Shown: piece by piece, positions 43,689-57,115 of the stretch
Position numbering within the stretch: position 1 is the stretch's first letter
Layout of the letters: every line of letters starts with the position of its first letter
Assembly: GCA_026874595.1 (NCBI GenBank)
Contig: CM049308.1
Location: 21,365,867-21,429,866 of the forward strand
DNA length: 64,000 bases
Direction of reading: 5' to 3'
DNA from: Sipunculus nudus
Taxonomy: Eukaryota; Annelida; Sipuncula; Golfingiida; Sipunculidae
Notes under the pieces: model-generated
What the model saw: the letters and a program-made list of their open reading frames with translations, nothing else
Told to the model about the DNA's origin: nothing
Database searches by the model: none
Program-made: the position numbers and the translations under genes

Positions 43689-45014
43689 GCAAGTAGGGGA
43701 GTGATCAGTTATAATTGTTCACGGTCTCGTTGTAGAAATTATGGTGCAGATATCAGGGTTTGCAGCATTCTAGCAAATTTGACCATCTCATTTCTTGTTT
43801 TAGTTTTTTTTATATCTTGTTTTTCTTTTATAGGGGTGAATTCTGGATGTTACACCATACCGAATATGACGATCTCGTTCCCCTGTGGCTTTATGTTTCG
43901 GAAGAAAGAGGCAGATGTCATGGGCTGTCTCAGTTAAATTGATGGTCGCCTTTCATCTGTGTTTATTATTTTGTTCAGCTCTTTGGTTTTCATGTTAACA
44001 AGAAGGCTGGATCCGGCATTAGTGACTGGTATACGTGGGTCTCCATAGACCCTATTTAGAATTGAAACAATCTGATTAATCTTTCCCATCAGGACTGTGT
44101 AGTTAATGGTCGAAATACCACATTACATTAGGATCTATAGCTGGCATGGACATATGTTACTATAATGAGACACGGAGAACTTTTAATTTGCATGGCCTGT
44201 ACGCAAAAATTATAGTGGCTTTCTGAACGGGATCACCAGCCCGTTTTCATGTTTCTATCTGAATAGTATCATGGCTATTGAAACCCTGATGAAAATTACA
44301 CGTACCGGAACTGTGTATCACTTCGATATTTTAGGAGTTAAAGAGTGTTCAACAACGTTTAGATATATTAGGGGTTTATATCTGTTCAACAGTCGTCAGA
44401 GATGGTTGCCCGTGCTGTTATCTTTACTTTTGGCAGGATAGAAAACCACAGTAGAGCAATGATCAGATATATTACTACAGGTGTGGTTAATTGGTCAGTG
44501 ATCAGAACAAGCTCCAGGGAAGGATCAGTGGTCCAACATGTTGTGTGTTATATTGAGAAAACGCGGAAAGGAAGAGACAGGCCTTATGAACATTTCTGCA
44601 GATAATGTAAAAGTATAAACTTGATATTAAGGCTTATCCCGCCCAGTAAACCCCAGAACCCAGTAAGCATACTAAGTATTTGTTTTACTCGCCGTATCGC
44701 ATGCTTTTGGCTTAACTATGCTGTATGGGCACCTTGATCAGGAAATACGTGGCTTAAAGACGGTCAATTTATTAAACTGCAAGTAGACAAGTTGAGACTT
44801 GTTTTAGTATTTTTGATAAAACATAGAAGTGGCTGAGGCCATATATTAGAGGCCATGTGTCTATATCGAGGCCACGGTCACAGTGGTATTCCTTAAGTTA
44901 GACCAGTTATGTCTTATCTGTCAATTGAGAAAATATAGAAATTACCATAAAGTACAAGAATTCTAACAGGTACGTGCTTCCTTCAGAACGGTACCTGACC
45001 ATTCTATTTGTTAT
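43689..45014. repeat. Flank module Q copy, unit II second duplicate
   Basis: This is the counterpart of 31268-32558. It keeps about 44 bp near 43721-43764 (GGTCTCGTTGTAGAAATTA...) that the first duplicate lacks and that units I and III share, so the loss is in the first duplicate. It is non-coding. Confidence 0.6.
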
Positions 45015-45998
45015 TAGCTCAGCTCACTGAAAGACAGCAGAGCTATAGCAATAACTCTTTGTCCGTCGTCCCACCAGCCGTGCTGCCGTCTGTCAGGTCG
45101 TCTCTTAACAAGGCAAGAATCGTAACCGTTAGACCTAGAAACTTCTAACTGTACATCATGGGAGTCCCATGACAAATCTCCATGGAAAACTGAAATTAGT
45201 TCTCTGTTACTCATAACCTCAGAGCTATTGGGTTCAGAAATTCCCATCCCCCCCCCCAAATAATTAAAAATATGATACAAAACTCAAGTATATGAACAAC
45301 TATTGCATTGATCACCATGATTCTTTGCATGCATATTGATCATGGGGTGTTTCATCACTTCCTGCAGACTGGTGGCACCACCTGGAATTTTTTCCCAATT
45401 TTTACCATTTATTTCTCTATTTTTGAGATCTTCAAGGATGTGGTTGCCTGTTAACAGGGCACAAATGGTTAAAATTGGACCTAGAATCTTCTTACTTGAC
45501 ATCCAAGAAGGGCCATGAAAAAATCTTCAAGGAAACTTGAAATTAGGTCTCTCTTACTTATATCCTCTGAGCTATGGTGATCAGAATAACCCCTACCCCC
45601 ACCCCCCACCCCCCACCCACCCAGAATAATTTAAAATTTACCTCAAAAGCTCAACTGTTGCATTGATCATCGTGACACTTTGCATGCATATTCATCAAGG
45701 ACTGTTTCATCAGTTCCTGCAGACTGGTGATCAACCCTAACCTTGATTTTTTTTCAAAATTTTACGCAATTTCAGGGCACAAATTGTAACAATTGCACCT
45801 AGAATCTTCTAACTTAACATCCAGGGAGGTCCATGAAAAATCTCCTTGGAAACCTGAAATTAGGTCTATGTTAACCATATCCTCTGAGCTATGCTTAAGT
45901 TCAATGGGGCACCATCTACAAAATTTGGCATTGAAAAAATTCCTTTTATGAATGTTTTCCTAGTCAGCTGAGCGTCATGACCCCTGGGTCACTTGTTT
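45015..45998. mobile_element. Hairpin-headed element with ~330-bp repeats, unit II second duplicate
   Basis: This is an orthologue of 5622-6573, with the same head, internal repeats and CTTGTTT tail. It has a shorter C-rich tract than the first duplicate. Confidence 0.6.
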
Positions 45999-46294
45999 AA
46001 GTTTCCGCATCCTCGCATTTTATGTATAAATATACACTATTTATTGATCACTCTATTAATTGAAGGCTATATGTAAATATCTGCGCGTCGTGCGAAACAG
46101 GAATATTTAGACCAATGCCTTTATAAAGGGACAGGGTCATGGCACCATTAAAACCATCCCGGGGCTGCATTTAGTCTGGCAGAATAATTTATAAAAAGGG
46201 GGTACATCGCAAAGTATAAAATACAAAACTTTATATTTTTAATCTTTGTCCCTTAATTTTCCTGAACAATGATGCCACCCTGCCATTTTACCTC

Positions 46295-47242
46295 GGTCAG
46301 TGGTCAGATAAATTGGTCCGGTAGTGGGGAAGTGGTCAGTGATCAGATACATTGGTCAAGCGATGATGAAGTGGTCGGGCCGGGTCAGATGCATAGGTCC
46401 AGTGGTGAAAAAATGGTCAGTGGTCAGATGCATTTGTCCAGCTGTGGGGAGGTGGTAATAAGTCAGATATATTGGTCAAGCGATCGGAAAGTGGTCCGTG
46501 GTCAGACACCTAGGTCCAGTGGTGGGGAATTGGTCAGTGAACAGATATACTGGTCGAGTGGTCAGTGGTCAGATACATGTGTCCATCCGTGGGCAAATGG
46601 TCAGTGATCAGAAACATTGGTCCCGCGGTGGGGAAGTGGTGAGGTGTCAGATAAACTGGACCAGTGGTGTTGAAGTGGGAAGTGGTCAAAGACAATGGTC
46701 CAGTGGTGGGGAAGTTTTCAGTGGTCAAATGCATTGGCCCAGTTGTGAGAAGTGGTCAGTGGTCAAATTATTTGCTCTAATGGTGGGTGAAGTGGTCAGT
46801 GGTCAGGTACATTGGTATTGTGGTGTGGAAGTGGTCAGTGGTCAGAAAGATTGCTACTGCAGTGAGAAGTTAAAAAAAAGTTAAAGTTGTAGGTTTTAAG
46901 TCCCCTTCCCAATAACTGGCTCAGAAGACTACAATTAACTTCCCGGTGGTAGCTCCCTGGGGACACTACAGAGCCCACACACGGTTTTGAGGTCGCTAGG
47001 GCCCGCCATACGCAGATGGCACTTAATCCGGTACCCATTTGTAATGCATGGTAGACATAAGCACACTTGTGGGATTCGAACCCATGACCGCTTGATCACA
47101 CGTCCGGCACCTTTGCCATTACACCACCACGCACACACTAATGGTGGTTAATGGCCAGATACATTGCTCCAGCAGTCAAGGAGTGGTCATTGATCAAAGA
47201 GATTGATCCATTGGTGGTTGAAGTGGTCAGTGGTCAGATACA
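46295..47242 (+). repeat. Degenerate 39-bp array interrupted by a SINE, unit II second duplicate
   Basis: This is the counterpart of 33858-34804, with the SINE inserted at the same monomer position. Confidence 0.85.
46869..47136 (-). mobile_element. tRNA-derived SINE, copy 2
   Basis: This is a duplicate of 34432-34700 with B box GGTTCGAATCC at 47072-47082. It sits at the same insertion point, so it was present before the tandem duplication. Confidence 0.75.
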
Positions 47243-48330
47243 ATACCGAAAATGCCCCTATTAGGACACACTTGGCATCGTTCCCCATAAATCAATACAT
47301 TTCTGATGTGTAGCCATTGAGGACAGTGACAGTGATTCAGTGCGACCACTAACCAGTCGTATATGGGACCACCCTCAATTATAATATAGATAATATGAAT
47401 ATGCATGTCATTTAAATGGATGTATAATAACCCTGTTCTCAACTTCACGGATACATCCTCCTTTATACCGATGGATGACTTGCAATGCAACGGTTAGTTT
47501 GAATTAGTCTAAACGAACGAGTTTAGATTGAATTTTTTCTTAGATATAAGACTATGAGAGAATTGTGTATTGGCAAACACATTCATTTTAAAATTGTTCT
47601 GAATTAGGCGCATTACGCGTAAGAACATAAGTAAGAACATATTTCGTGCGTGCACATAAGCACATTCACACAAAAATAAATATCTTTATAAATTGAAAAG
47701 AGTAGCGCTATATATAAAATTAGGAGTTCAAAAACATGTTATGTGATTCTTTTGTTTATAAGACCCATTGGCATTTTATGACGTACGCCGTGCTCATAAA
47801 TATGAGCAATGGCTAAAAGGGCGTGGATTTTGTGTATATTATACTTTACTCATTATGCATTATACTGACAGAGGTACACGAATATCCTTCATCTATGATT
47901 CGGACTTTTCAGTACGCAAACATGTTTGCGGTCGAGCAAATCTTAAGCCATTAAGACCACATAGACACGTACTGTCTCATACGCCCTCCGCCCTATACAC
48001 ACCCACCCACCGCCCCCAAAAAGTGCCAGATACATACTCCTGCCTAATTTGCACAATTAACCAATTAACGGAAATAGTAACATTTCTTGCGACATTTGTA
48101 TGTACCTCAAACATAATATGCCCTTTTATAAATAGCATTTAACAATATTTTTCACACCGTGGGAGGACCACATTCTCCCAACATAACGCATATCATGTGG
48201 CAGGTTCAATCGGTCCCCGCTATATAGACATTTCTGTCGGACTCATGTTATATGAAAATGGTTTCAACTTTCCAATTTGAATATATTTTTAATATTGGAG
48301 GGATACATGATATGAGCAGAAGGATATCCG
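47243..48330. repeat. Flank module right of the degenerate array, unit II second duplicate
   Basis: This is a non-coding copy of 7849-8979. After the duplication end point at 48225 it carries on into the unit I order. The open frame at 47768-48142 overlaps the altered frames of the sister copies and is not supported. Confidence 0.55.
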
Positions 48331-48462
48331 AATGGTCATATGGGCTTGGAAGTGACAATTGAATGGTCAAATGGGCTAAAGAGAGACAGCAAATGGTCAG
48401 ATGGGCTCAGTAGTGACAGTAGAATGGTCAAATGGGCATAAGAGTGGGCAGCGACAGTAGAA
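48331..48462 (+). repeat. 31-bp minisatellite, four copies (unit II)
   Basis: This is the counterpart of 8980-9110, with ATGGTCAT, ATGGTCAA, ATGGTCAG and ATGGTCAA at about 31-bp spacing. Confidence 0.7.
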
Positions 48463-48660
48463 ATGCGAAATGAAAAACCAAATTTCAACTCGCCAATTTA
48501 CACGCATCTCTTGCATGGTAATAGTATACATGGGGTGGGAAAATTGTTTAATATATCAGCATGCTGGGGGGTGTTTCACCTGTCACGATACTGCTCGTTG
48601 ATAAGATAACATAATAGATATAAATGCGACAATAAATCAAAGTGTCGCCTGGTATCTATA

Positions 48661-51426
48661 TCCAGGCTTATATAAGCCGTTCATTGAATTATTATTTTTT
48701 CTTCAATAACAAAATTCTTAAAATATTTTATTTATAAATAACCTATATCCTTGTAATACCTGAAGTTGTAATTAAAAGAAACTTTTGAATAATTCTAGCA
48801 ACAGGACAATTATTACATCAATAGACGTTATGAAAGCATGTTTATGCAAATGTTATTTTAAATTGGTGTCATCAGTTATGGCCACATAACTGTGGGGATA
48901 CTTGAGTGCGTTCAGTAAATCGAAAATAATGCAGGAATCTTTACTAATATATATTGAGTTATAAAGGAATCTTTCTCGCATATGGTAGGTATTGTTGCTC
49001 GTACACGGTTACATGGCTTATTTAAGCTACAGTGAACTTGCAGACTTTATGATAGTGATATAATATATATTATGATAGTTTCAAAAAATATGAAAATATT
49101 CACATCCCCATCCTGATTTAGAGTGCGGTTCTGAACATAGAAAGGCATGTCACTCTGTCTGGGGGTTCCTGGATTATCTTACAAGGCATATCACTCTGAC
49201 GTGACTGGGGGATGCTGGATTATCTAACAAGGCAGTCACTCTGACGTGACTGTGGGTTCCTGGATTATCTTACAAGGCATGTCACTCTGACGTGACTTGG
49301 GGTTCCTGGATTATCTAACACGGCATGTCACTCTGACGTGATTTAGGGTAACTGGATTATCTTACAAGGCATGTCACTCTGACGTGACTGTGGGTTCCTG
49401 GATTATCTTACAAGACATATCACTCTGACGTGATTAGGGGGTTCCTGGATTATCTTACAAGGCATGTCACTCTGACGTGACTTGGGGTTCCTGGATTATC
49501 TAACAAGGCATTTCACTCTGACGTGACTTGGGCTTCCTGGATTATCTTACAAGGCATGTCACTCTGACGTGACTTGGGGTTCCTGGATTATCTAACACGG
49601 ATTGTCACTCTGACGTGATTGGGGGTTACTGGATTATTTTACAAGGCATGTCACTCTGACGTGACTTGGGGTTCTTGGATTATCTAACAAGGCCTGTCAC
49701 TCTGACGTGATTGGGGGTTACTGGATTATCTTACAAGGCATGTCACTCTGACGTGACTTGGGGTTCCTGGATTATCTAACACGGCATGTCACTCTGACGT
49801 GATTGGGGGTTCCTAGATTATCTTACAAGGCATGTCACTCTGACGTGACTTGGGGTTCCTGGATTATCTAACACGGCATGTCACTCTGACGTGATTGGGG
49901 GTTACTGGATTATTTTACAAGGCATGTCACTCTGACGTGACTTGGGGTTCCTGGATTTTCTAACAAGGCATGTCACTCTGATGTGATTGGGGGTTACTGG
50001 ATTATCTTACAAGGCATGTCACTCTGACGTGACTTGGGGTTCCTGGATTATCTAACAAGGCATGTCACTCTGACGTGATTGGGGGTTACTGGATTATCTT
50101 ACAAGGCATGTCAGTCTGACGTGACTTGGGGTTCCTGGATTATCTAACACGGCATGTCACTCTGACGTGATTGGGGGTTACTGGATTATCTTACAAGGCA
50201 TGTCACTCTGACGTGACTTGGGGTTCCTGGATTATCTAACACGGCATGTCACTCTGACGTGATTGGGGGTTACTGGATTATTTTACAAGGCATGTCACTC
50301 TGACGTGACTTGGGGTTCCTGGATTTTCTAACAAGGCATGTCACTCTGACGTGATTGGGGGTTACTGGATTATCTTACAACGCATGTCACTCTGACGTGA
50401 CTTGGGGTTCCTGGATTATCTAACACGGCATGTCACTCTGACGTGATTGGGGGTTACTGGATTATTTTACAAGGCATGTCACTCTGACGTCACTTGGGGT
50501 TCCTGGATTATCTAACAAGGCATGTCACTCTGACGTGATTGGGGGTTACTGGATTATCTTACAAGGCATGTCACTCTGACGTGACTTGGGGTTCCTGGAT
50601 TATATAACACGGCATGTCACTCTGACGTGATTGGGGGTTACTGGATTATTTTACAAGGCATGTCACTCTGATGTGACTTGGGGTTCCTGGATTATCTAAC
50701 ACGGCATGTCACTCTGACGTGATTGGGGGTTACTGGATTATTTTACAAGGCATGTCACTCTGACGTGACTTGGGGTTCCTGGATTATCTAACACGGCATG
50801 TCACTCTGACGTGATTGGGGGTTACTGGATTATTTTACAAGGCATGTCACTCTGACGTGACTTGGGGTTCCTGGATTACCTAACAAGGCATGTCACTCTG
50901 ACGTGACTGGGGGTTCCTGGATTATCTTAAAAGGCATGTCACTCTGACGTGACTGTGGGTTCCTAGATTATCTTACAAGGCATGTCACTCTGACGTGATA
51001 AGGGGGTTCCTGGAGTATCTTACAAGGCATGTCACTCTGACGTGACTTGGGATTCCTGGATTATCTAACAAGGCATGTCATTCTGACGTGACTAGGGGTT
51101 CCTGGATTATTTTACAAGGCACGCCACTCTGACGTGATTGGGGGGTTCCTTGGTTATCTTACAACTCAGTATTTTGAAATTTATTTAGTTTCTCTTTCTT
51201 AGGTGCCATGTCAAAATAACAATCATTTTAATATCAAGAAAATAGTCAATTTTACGCAATTTTCGAACCATCTTTTTCCTCTCTTTCTTCATATGCATTC
51301 ATTCGACTTTGATTTCACGCTGTCGTGGAAATCATTATTTTTAATTGTGACAAGATGTTATGATATAATATAATGATGTAAGCAATGAGTTTAACAGATT
51401 CCTTGACCTTTCTGAAGATGATGTCA
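48661..51426. mobile_element. 2.8-kb insertion specific to unit II, carrying the 46-bp array
   Basis: Unit I is continuous across this place (about 9289/9290, GTGTCTAT to TGAAAATTG). In unit II about 2.77 kb lies between the two halves. About 480 bp of AT-rich, non-coding sequence precedes the minisatellite and about 260 bp follows it. I find no terminal repeats or target duplication, so the mode of arrival (insertion, or loss from units I and III) is open. Confidence 0.55.
49142..51165 (+). repeat. 46-bp minisatellite, about 44 copies, alternating two types
   Basis: The monomer begins GGCATGTCACTCTGACGTGA. It has two forms: type A continues CTTGGGGTTCCTGGATTATC, then TAAC; type B continues TTGGGGGTTACTGGATTAT, then CTTAC or TTTAC. 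From about 49440 to 50870 A and B alternate, giving 92-bp dimers, while both edges are less ordered. A rare variant (GGATTTTCTAAC) recurs at 49953 and 50321, exactly eight monomers apart. Each monomer holds GTCAC/GTGAC inverted arms. The period is not a multiple of three and no frame stays open. Confidence 0.95.
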
Positions 51427-53998
51427 GAAAAATTGTTTTCTGATTCGCATTCTAAGAATATATGATATTGAACCACTGCCAACAACAACATTAAAGCAGT
51501 GTTTTCAAGTAATGTTACAATTTTTTAACATAATTTCAAAATTGGTGGGACGGCAGCTCACTCTTAGGGTATATCTGACCGTAATCGCAGATGGTACAGA
51601 ATGAAGGAAATTTATCAAGCAAATTAAAGATGTGTTTTGGTGTTCCCAAAGGAAGTGTACTCGTCATATTAATCTTCTCTGTCTGACCGTTTTCAAACTT
51701 AAAAAGAAAGTGCGTGATTTAGGTATGATCTTGATTTTCTTTTTTTTAATTTCTTGGGATTGGTATGCGTCCATGTCCCCTCTGGTCAGACCCCAAGTGG
51801 CGCAAGACATTCACGCGTTAGAGAATACTTTTCATTATTTTTGTATATACAGCCAATCAATCGACGCCCTTGCTACAAATCTGACAACAGTTTGTTCAGT
51901 TATTTACATACCTGATATTACAGGTGAAATCAAATCACGTCACGTATAGCATAGCATACAGGTAAGGCAGAAAGGAGTTGACAGAATTACTTAGATACAT
52001 TGTGAAAGTATTCCTCGGAGTTTAAGACCAGACTGCCCCCCCCCCCCCCAACCCGGTGAAACCCAGAACCCAGGTAACACACGCACTTCGAAGTAACCAT
52101 ATACTGGTGAAATGAGAAAACATTGTATAACTCACCGTATTCGTGCGACTGATCTCACAGGTAACAGTGTTGAGGGGACACCTTGATCAGGACTACGTGG
52201 CTAAAACGCTCTCTTTATATATATTTATGCAAGGTGAACAAGTTGAGACCTGTAAAAGTATTTTACATTGATAAGGCATTCAAGGGACTGAATTCCTTAC
52301 ACGAGACCCTCCTCTTTTCTCCATATCCAGGCCACGGTCACAGCGGCGTTCCTTTATTCGAGCAAATTGGATATTAAACGTTTTATTTATTAATATATAA
52401 AAGACAATTATCTATAAATTAAAGGACAAGAATGTAATAGATATCTGCTGCCTCTTGAACGATCCCTGACCAAACACCTATATGTGTATTATTATACACC
52501 GCACCTTACGTCGTGTTGACTAACATTACCTGACGCGATTACCAATTTGTTTAAGGATATAGGCATCGAAAGCGTTTCATAAATCCCAGTTTGTTAAATT
52601 AAATATATACGTCATCCAATACACTTAAGGGGTGACAGCCGAGCAGAGACTGCCGAGATAATAACCACTCGACTATCAAAACCCCATCGATTTCGTGCGA
52701 GATAAGGGTATCCAAGATCTGTGGGCCTGTAAAAGTTCAGGCCGTTATCAAATTCTCCTGAAAATGTGTGATATTGACAATATAGGCGCAGGGATGGACG
52801 GTGTAATGCCAGGGATCATATCGAACTGTCAGGCACCAGTTTCCATGTGAGCCTATAATATTTGGAGACCTCTCCGGAAAAGAACGCCTCGGCGGCAGCG
52901 GCGGTTCAAGCGGAACCTGCCTGAAAATAGAGTATACGGTAACCGCGAAACTTCGCAATGATGGATACAATAATTACCTCAGACAAGCTTATATCTGTTT
53001 ATATGCATGTGTTATGCGAACGTTGGAACCTTTTTGAAAAGGAAAAGTCGCTGATGCCCACACGCCAATCATAAATACACAAGCATATTACCCGCTCTTT
53101 TGCTTATATAAAACGTTTCCCTTACCCATTGATTTACCTGCATGTCATTCATACAGGTAATATTAATAGGTAATACTATGTACAGGACCGGGAAAATCGG
53201 AAAGAAATGGACAGACTTGTATGAACACATCTTCAAATACAATAGAAAGGTAAATGTTGAACACCGACCATATAGTTAAATACTGTCCAATAAGCCCCCG
53301 AGACCTATTAGGCAGACTCTGCCGAAGAATTGACAATATTTACTCATATTCACCGCGTAGTATACCCCCCCCCCCCAAAAAAAAAAATAAATAACAGACA
53401 TATACTTCTATATACTGTAAAAAATTAACTTTAACCGAAAATTCAAATTTCTTGAAACATTTGTATAGGTTCCAATCATAAAAAAGAAATGAGCCCATAT
53501 ATGAAATTATTTTTTTTTTAATTTTGCACACCATTGAATCATATATGTAAATATACCATGCACATCCTTATCAGGACTACGTGACTACAAGAAGATCAAT
53601 ATTGAAGTACTGCAATTGGACAAGTTGAAACTTGTGACATTATTGTTGTTGTTAAGGCATTCATAAGAGGTCTGGTGTGCATATCCAGACCACAGTTACA
53701 ACTAGATATTAAAAAAAAACGGGAAATTTGATATAAAACGCTTCATGATTTATTTACATTAACGATAACCATCGATAATTAATATTAATGTTAAAAATGA
53801 CATATATATTAAATAGATACCAACTACAGCAGTATCAGACTATCAATGTTAACCCGACCCAACGACGCGGGACACATCTACAGAGAGGTTATGTTATTAC
53901 GAGTGTTTTCGTTGTTTTCTCTTTAAAATCTTTCTAGGCTCAGCAGGGATCCTGATACGAATCCCAATAAAAAACAGTATATGGGAGTCGATACAGGG
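51427..53998. repeat. Left flank of the main array, unit II
   Basis: This is a non-coding copy of 9290-12049, with module Q phrases at 52189 and 53571. Poly-C tracts near 52036 and 53366 differ in length from unit I. A small insertion rich in GGCGGCAGCGGCGG lies near 52890. The open frame at 51632-51949 does not match a frame in unit I. Confidence 0.55.
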
Positions 53999-56013
53999 GA
54001 TTGGTCACAGTCACATACATTGCTCCAGCGCTGGGGAGGTAGTCAGTGGTCAGATACATTGATCCAGCGGGGGGGAATAGTCAGTGGTCAGATACATTGG
54101 TCCAGCGAAGGGGGGGGGGGTAGTCAGTGGCCAGATACTTTAACAGACCGGTGGGGAAGTAGGCAGTGGTCAGATACATTGACAGATCGGTGGGGAAGTA
54201 GTCAGTGGTCAGAAACATTGCTCCAGCGGAGGGGAAGTCGTCAGTGGTCAAATGCATTGGCTGGCCAAGCGTTGGAGAAGTAGTCAGTGGTCAGATGCAT
54301 TGGCTGGCCAAGCGTTGGAGAAGTAGTCAGTGGTCATATACATTGGTCCAGCGAAGGGGAGGTAGTCAGTGGTCAGATACATTGGCCCAGCAGTGGGAAA
54401 GTAGTCAGTGGTCTGATACATTGTTCCAACGCTGGGGAGGTTGTCAGTGGTCAGATACATTGGCCCAGCAGTGGGGAAGTAGTCAGTGGTCAGATACATT
54501 AACAGAGCGGTGGGGAGGTAGTCAGTGGTCAGATACATTGACACAGCGCTGGGGAAGTAGTCAGTGGTATGATACATTGTTCCAACGTTGGGGAAGTAGT
54601 CAGTGGTCAGATACATTGCTCCAGTGAAGGGGAGGTAGTCAGTGGTCAGATACATATGTCCAGCCGTGGGAAAGTAGTCAGTGGTCTGATACATTGTTCC
54701 AACGCTGGCGAGGTAGTCAGTGGTCAGATACATTGGCCCAGCAGTGGGGAAGTAGTCAGTGGTCAGATACATTAACAGAGTGGTGGGGAGGTAGTCAGTG
54801 GTCAGATACATTGACAGAGCGGTGGGGAAGTAGTCAGTGGTTTGATACATTGTTCCAACGTTGCGGAAGTAGTCAGTGGTCAGATGCATTGGTCCAGCGG
54901 TGGGGAAGTAGTCAGTGGTCAGATACATTGGCCCAGCGGTGGGGAAGTGGTCAGGGGAATTTACATTGCTCCAGATTTTTTGGAACTATTCAGTGGTCAG
55001 ATACATTGGTCCAGCGGAGGGGAAGTAATCAGTGGTCAATCACATTGGTCCAGCTGGCGATGGGGAAGTAGTCAGTGGTCAGATACATTGGCCCAGCGGT
55101 GGGGAAGTAGTCAGTGGTCTGATACATTGTGCCAACGTTGGGGAAGTAGTCAGTGGTCTGATACATTGTTCTAAAGTTGGGGAGGTAGTCAATAGTCAGA
55201 TACATTGGCCCAGCGGTGGGGAAGTAGTCAGTGGGCAGATACATTGGTCCAGTGGTTGAGAAGTGGTCAGTGGTCAGATACATTGGTCCAGTGGTTGAGA
55301 AGTGGTCAGTGGTCAGATACATTGGCCAAGCGGTGGGGAAGTGGTAAGGGGCATTTACATTGCTCCAGATTTTTTGGAAGTATTCAGTGGTCAGAAACAT
55401 TGGTCCAGCGGAGGGGAAGTAGTCAGTGGTCAAATACATTGGTCCAGCGGGCGATGGGGAAGTAGTCAGTGGTCAGATACATTGGCCTAGCGGTGGGGAA
55501 GTAGTCAGTGGTCTGATACATTGTTCTAACGTTGGGGGAAGAAGTCAGTGGTCAGATACATTGGTCCAGCGGTGGGGAAGTAGTCATTAGTCAGATACAT
55601 TGGTCGAGTGGTTGGGAAGTGGTCAGTGGTCAGATACATTGGTCCAGCGGGCGATGGGGAAGTAGTCAGTGGTCAGATACATTGTCCAATTCTGGGAAAG
55701 TGGTTAGTGGTCAGAAACAATTGTCCACTGGTGGTGAACTGGTCAGTAGTCAGGTACATTGGTCCAGTGGTGGGGAAGTGGTCAGTAGTCAGATACATTG
55801 GTCCAGTGATGAGGAAGTGGTCAGTAGTCAGGTACATCGGCCCAGCGATGGGGAAATGATCAGTGGTCAAATACATTGGTCCAGTGATGGGAATATGTCA
55901 GTGGTCAAATACATTGGTCCAGTGATGGGAATAGGTCAGTTCTTAGATACATTAGTTACGCGGTTGGGATGTGGTCAGTGGTCAGACACCTTTGTCCAGC
56001 TCTGGGTAAGTGA
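53999..56013 (+). repeat. Main 39-bp satellite array, unit II
   Basis: About 51 monomers of the same family lie here in the same orientation. It has a similar series of variant monomers (GGGCGATGGGGAAGTAG; CATTTACATTGCTCCAG) but no ~906-bp block repetition and no captured flank. It is about one sixth the length of the unit I array. A roughly 300-bp tandem duplication is visible near 54340-54830. Open frames follow the 13-codon period. Confidence 0.95.
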
Positions 56014-56956
56014 TCCAACATATTTTGTATATTACAATGAGAAAACGCGGTAAGAAAGAGACAGCCTTTATGAACATTTCTGTATACATTTGATATTAAG
56101 GCTAATACCGCCCAGTAAACCCTAGAACCAAGTATGCATGCTGAGTATTGTTTACCTTGCCCTATATCAAATCCTTTTGGCTTCACCATGCTGTAGGTAC
56201 ACCTTGTACAGGAGTACGTGGCTAAAGGACGGTCAATATATAGAAATGCAAGTGGGCAAGTCGAGAATTGTTATAGTATAGATAAGACACAGAAGTGGCT
56301 GAGGCCATATATGAGAAGCCAGGTGTTTACTGCTTACACAACCGGTCCTTTAATTTAACCAATTATGTTTTATTTATATATTGATAAACTATATAATTGA
56401 CCATAAATTATACTACAAGAAATAAGCTAGATACCTGCCCCCTTCAGAACGCTACCTGACCATTAATTCACCTTAGTGTCTTATCATTCGCCCGACCTCA
56501 CGTCATGTTGACACCAATTTTTATACATTAGGTGCAAGTTTGATGAGTTCTCGGGGGGGGGGGGGGAGGGTGCTCTGGGGCCCCTTCTGGGGAATATAGC
56601 AGCACATGATATAATGTGACAGAGACGCATGCTTGCAGAATTATTCATCCTGATCCGGCTTACCTCTGGTCTTGATTGAAACTGTTTATTATGACGTGCA
56701 GAATGAAAACATTGATGTTAAAGCAATCTTAATCGGGCGCACTATACACTGGTTCAGGAGCTACGTCAGATCAGCAAATATAGTCACATCAACCAAAAAG
56801 ATAAGATTAAACAGACTCCATGCGCGCACACACAATATTATATAAACAGAGGAGAGATGTAACTGACAGATCACGAGAATTGTAAACTGAACATTCAGAT
56901 TTTTGCGACCCCATGGACATTCAGGACGAGTTCGCTGCTCATAAAGAAATAAGAAG
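56014..56956. repeat. Right flank of the main array, unit II
   Basis: This is a non-coding copy of 24034-24978, including the TTGTATATTACAATGAGAAA start, a module Q phrase near 56203 and a poly-G tract near 56554. It runs without a break into unit III. Confidence 0.6.
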
Positions 56957-57115
56957 TGTCAATAAACATACATTTCATGTGTACACTGATCTACACTGAA
57001 GAATATATTTAATGAATATGCATATGCCATTCCAATGTATGTATAATAACCCTGTTGTCAATCTGAGGCTGAAAGTTTACCAACCGGTAAACCAGACGGA
57101 TATACCCCGAGTTAA

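Larger units (their letters stand above)
35788..48225 (+). repeat. Tandem duplication in unit II, second copy (12.4 kb)
   Basis: The junction at 35787/35788 joins CGGTCCCCGCTATAT to GGACAGACTTGTACG. The same left word at 48211-48225 instead continues AGACATTTCTGTCGG, as it does in unit I near 8872. This is the signature of a tandem duplication. The junction has at most 2-3 bp of homology, which suggests non-homologous joining. Confidence 0.85.
24979..56956 (+). repeat. Macro-unit II, diverged and internally duplicated
   Basis: This is the same series of modules as unit I, but longer (about 32 kb against 25 kb) and more diverged. It lacks the TTAA MITE and the 3.05-kb insertion of units I and III. 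It has three additions of its own: a roughly 4-5 kb block with an LTR-like element and a hAT-type MITE, present twice because of a tandem duplication; a SINE in each copy of the degenerate 39-bp array; and a 2.8-kb insertion carrying a 46-bp minisatellite. Its main 39-bp array is only about 2 kb long. Confidence 0.85.

Noticed and set aside
49142-51165. CRISPR-like array with 46-bp period
   Set aside because: The whole 46 bp is conserved from copy to copy. There are no variable spacers and no cas genes.
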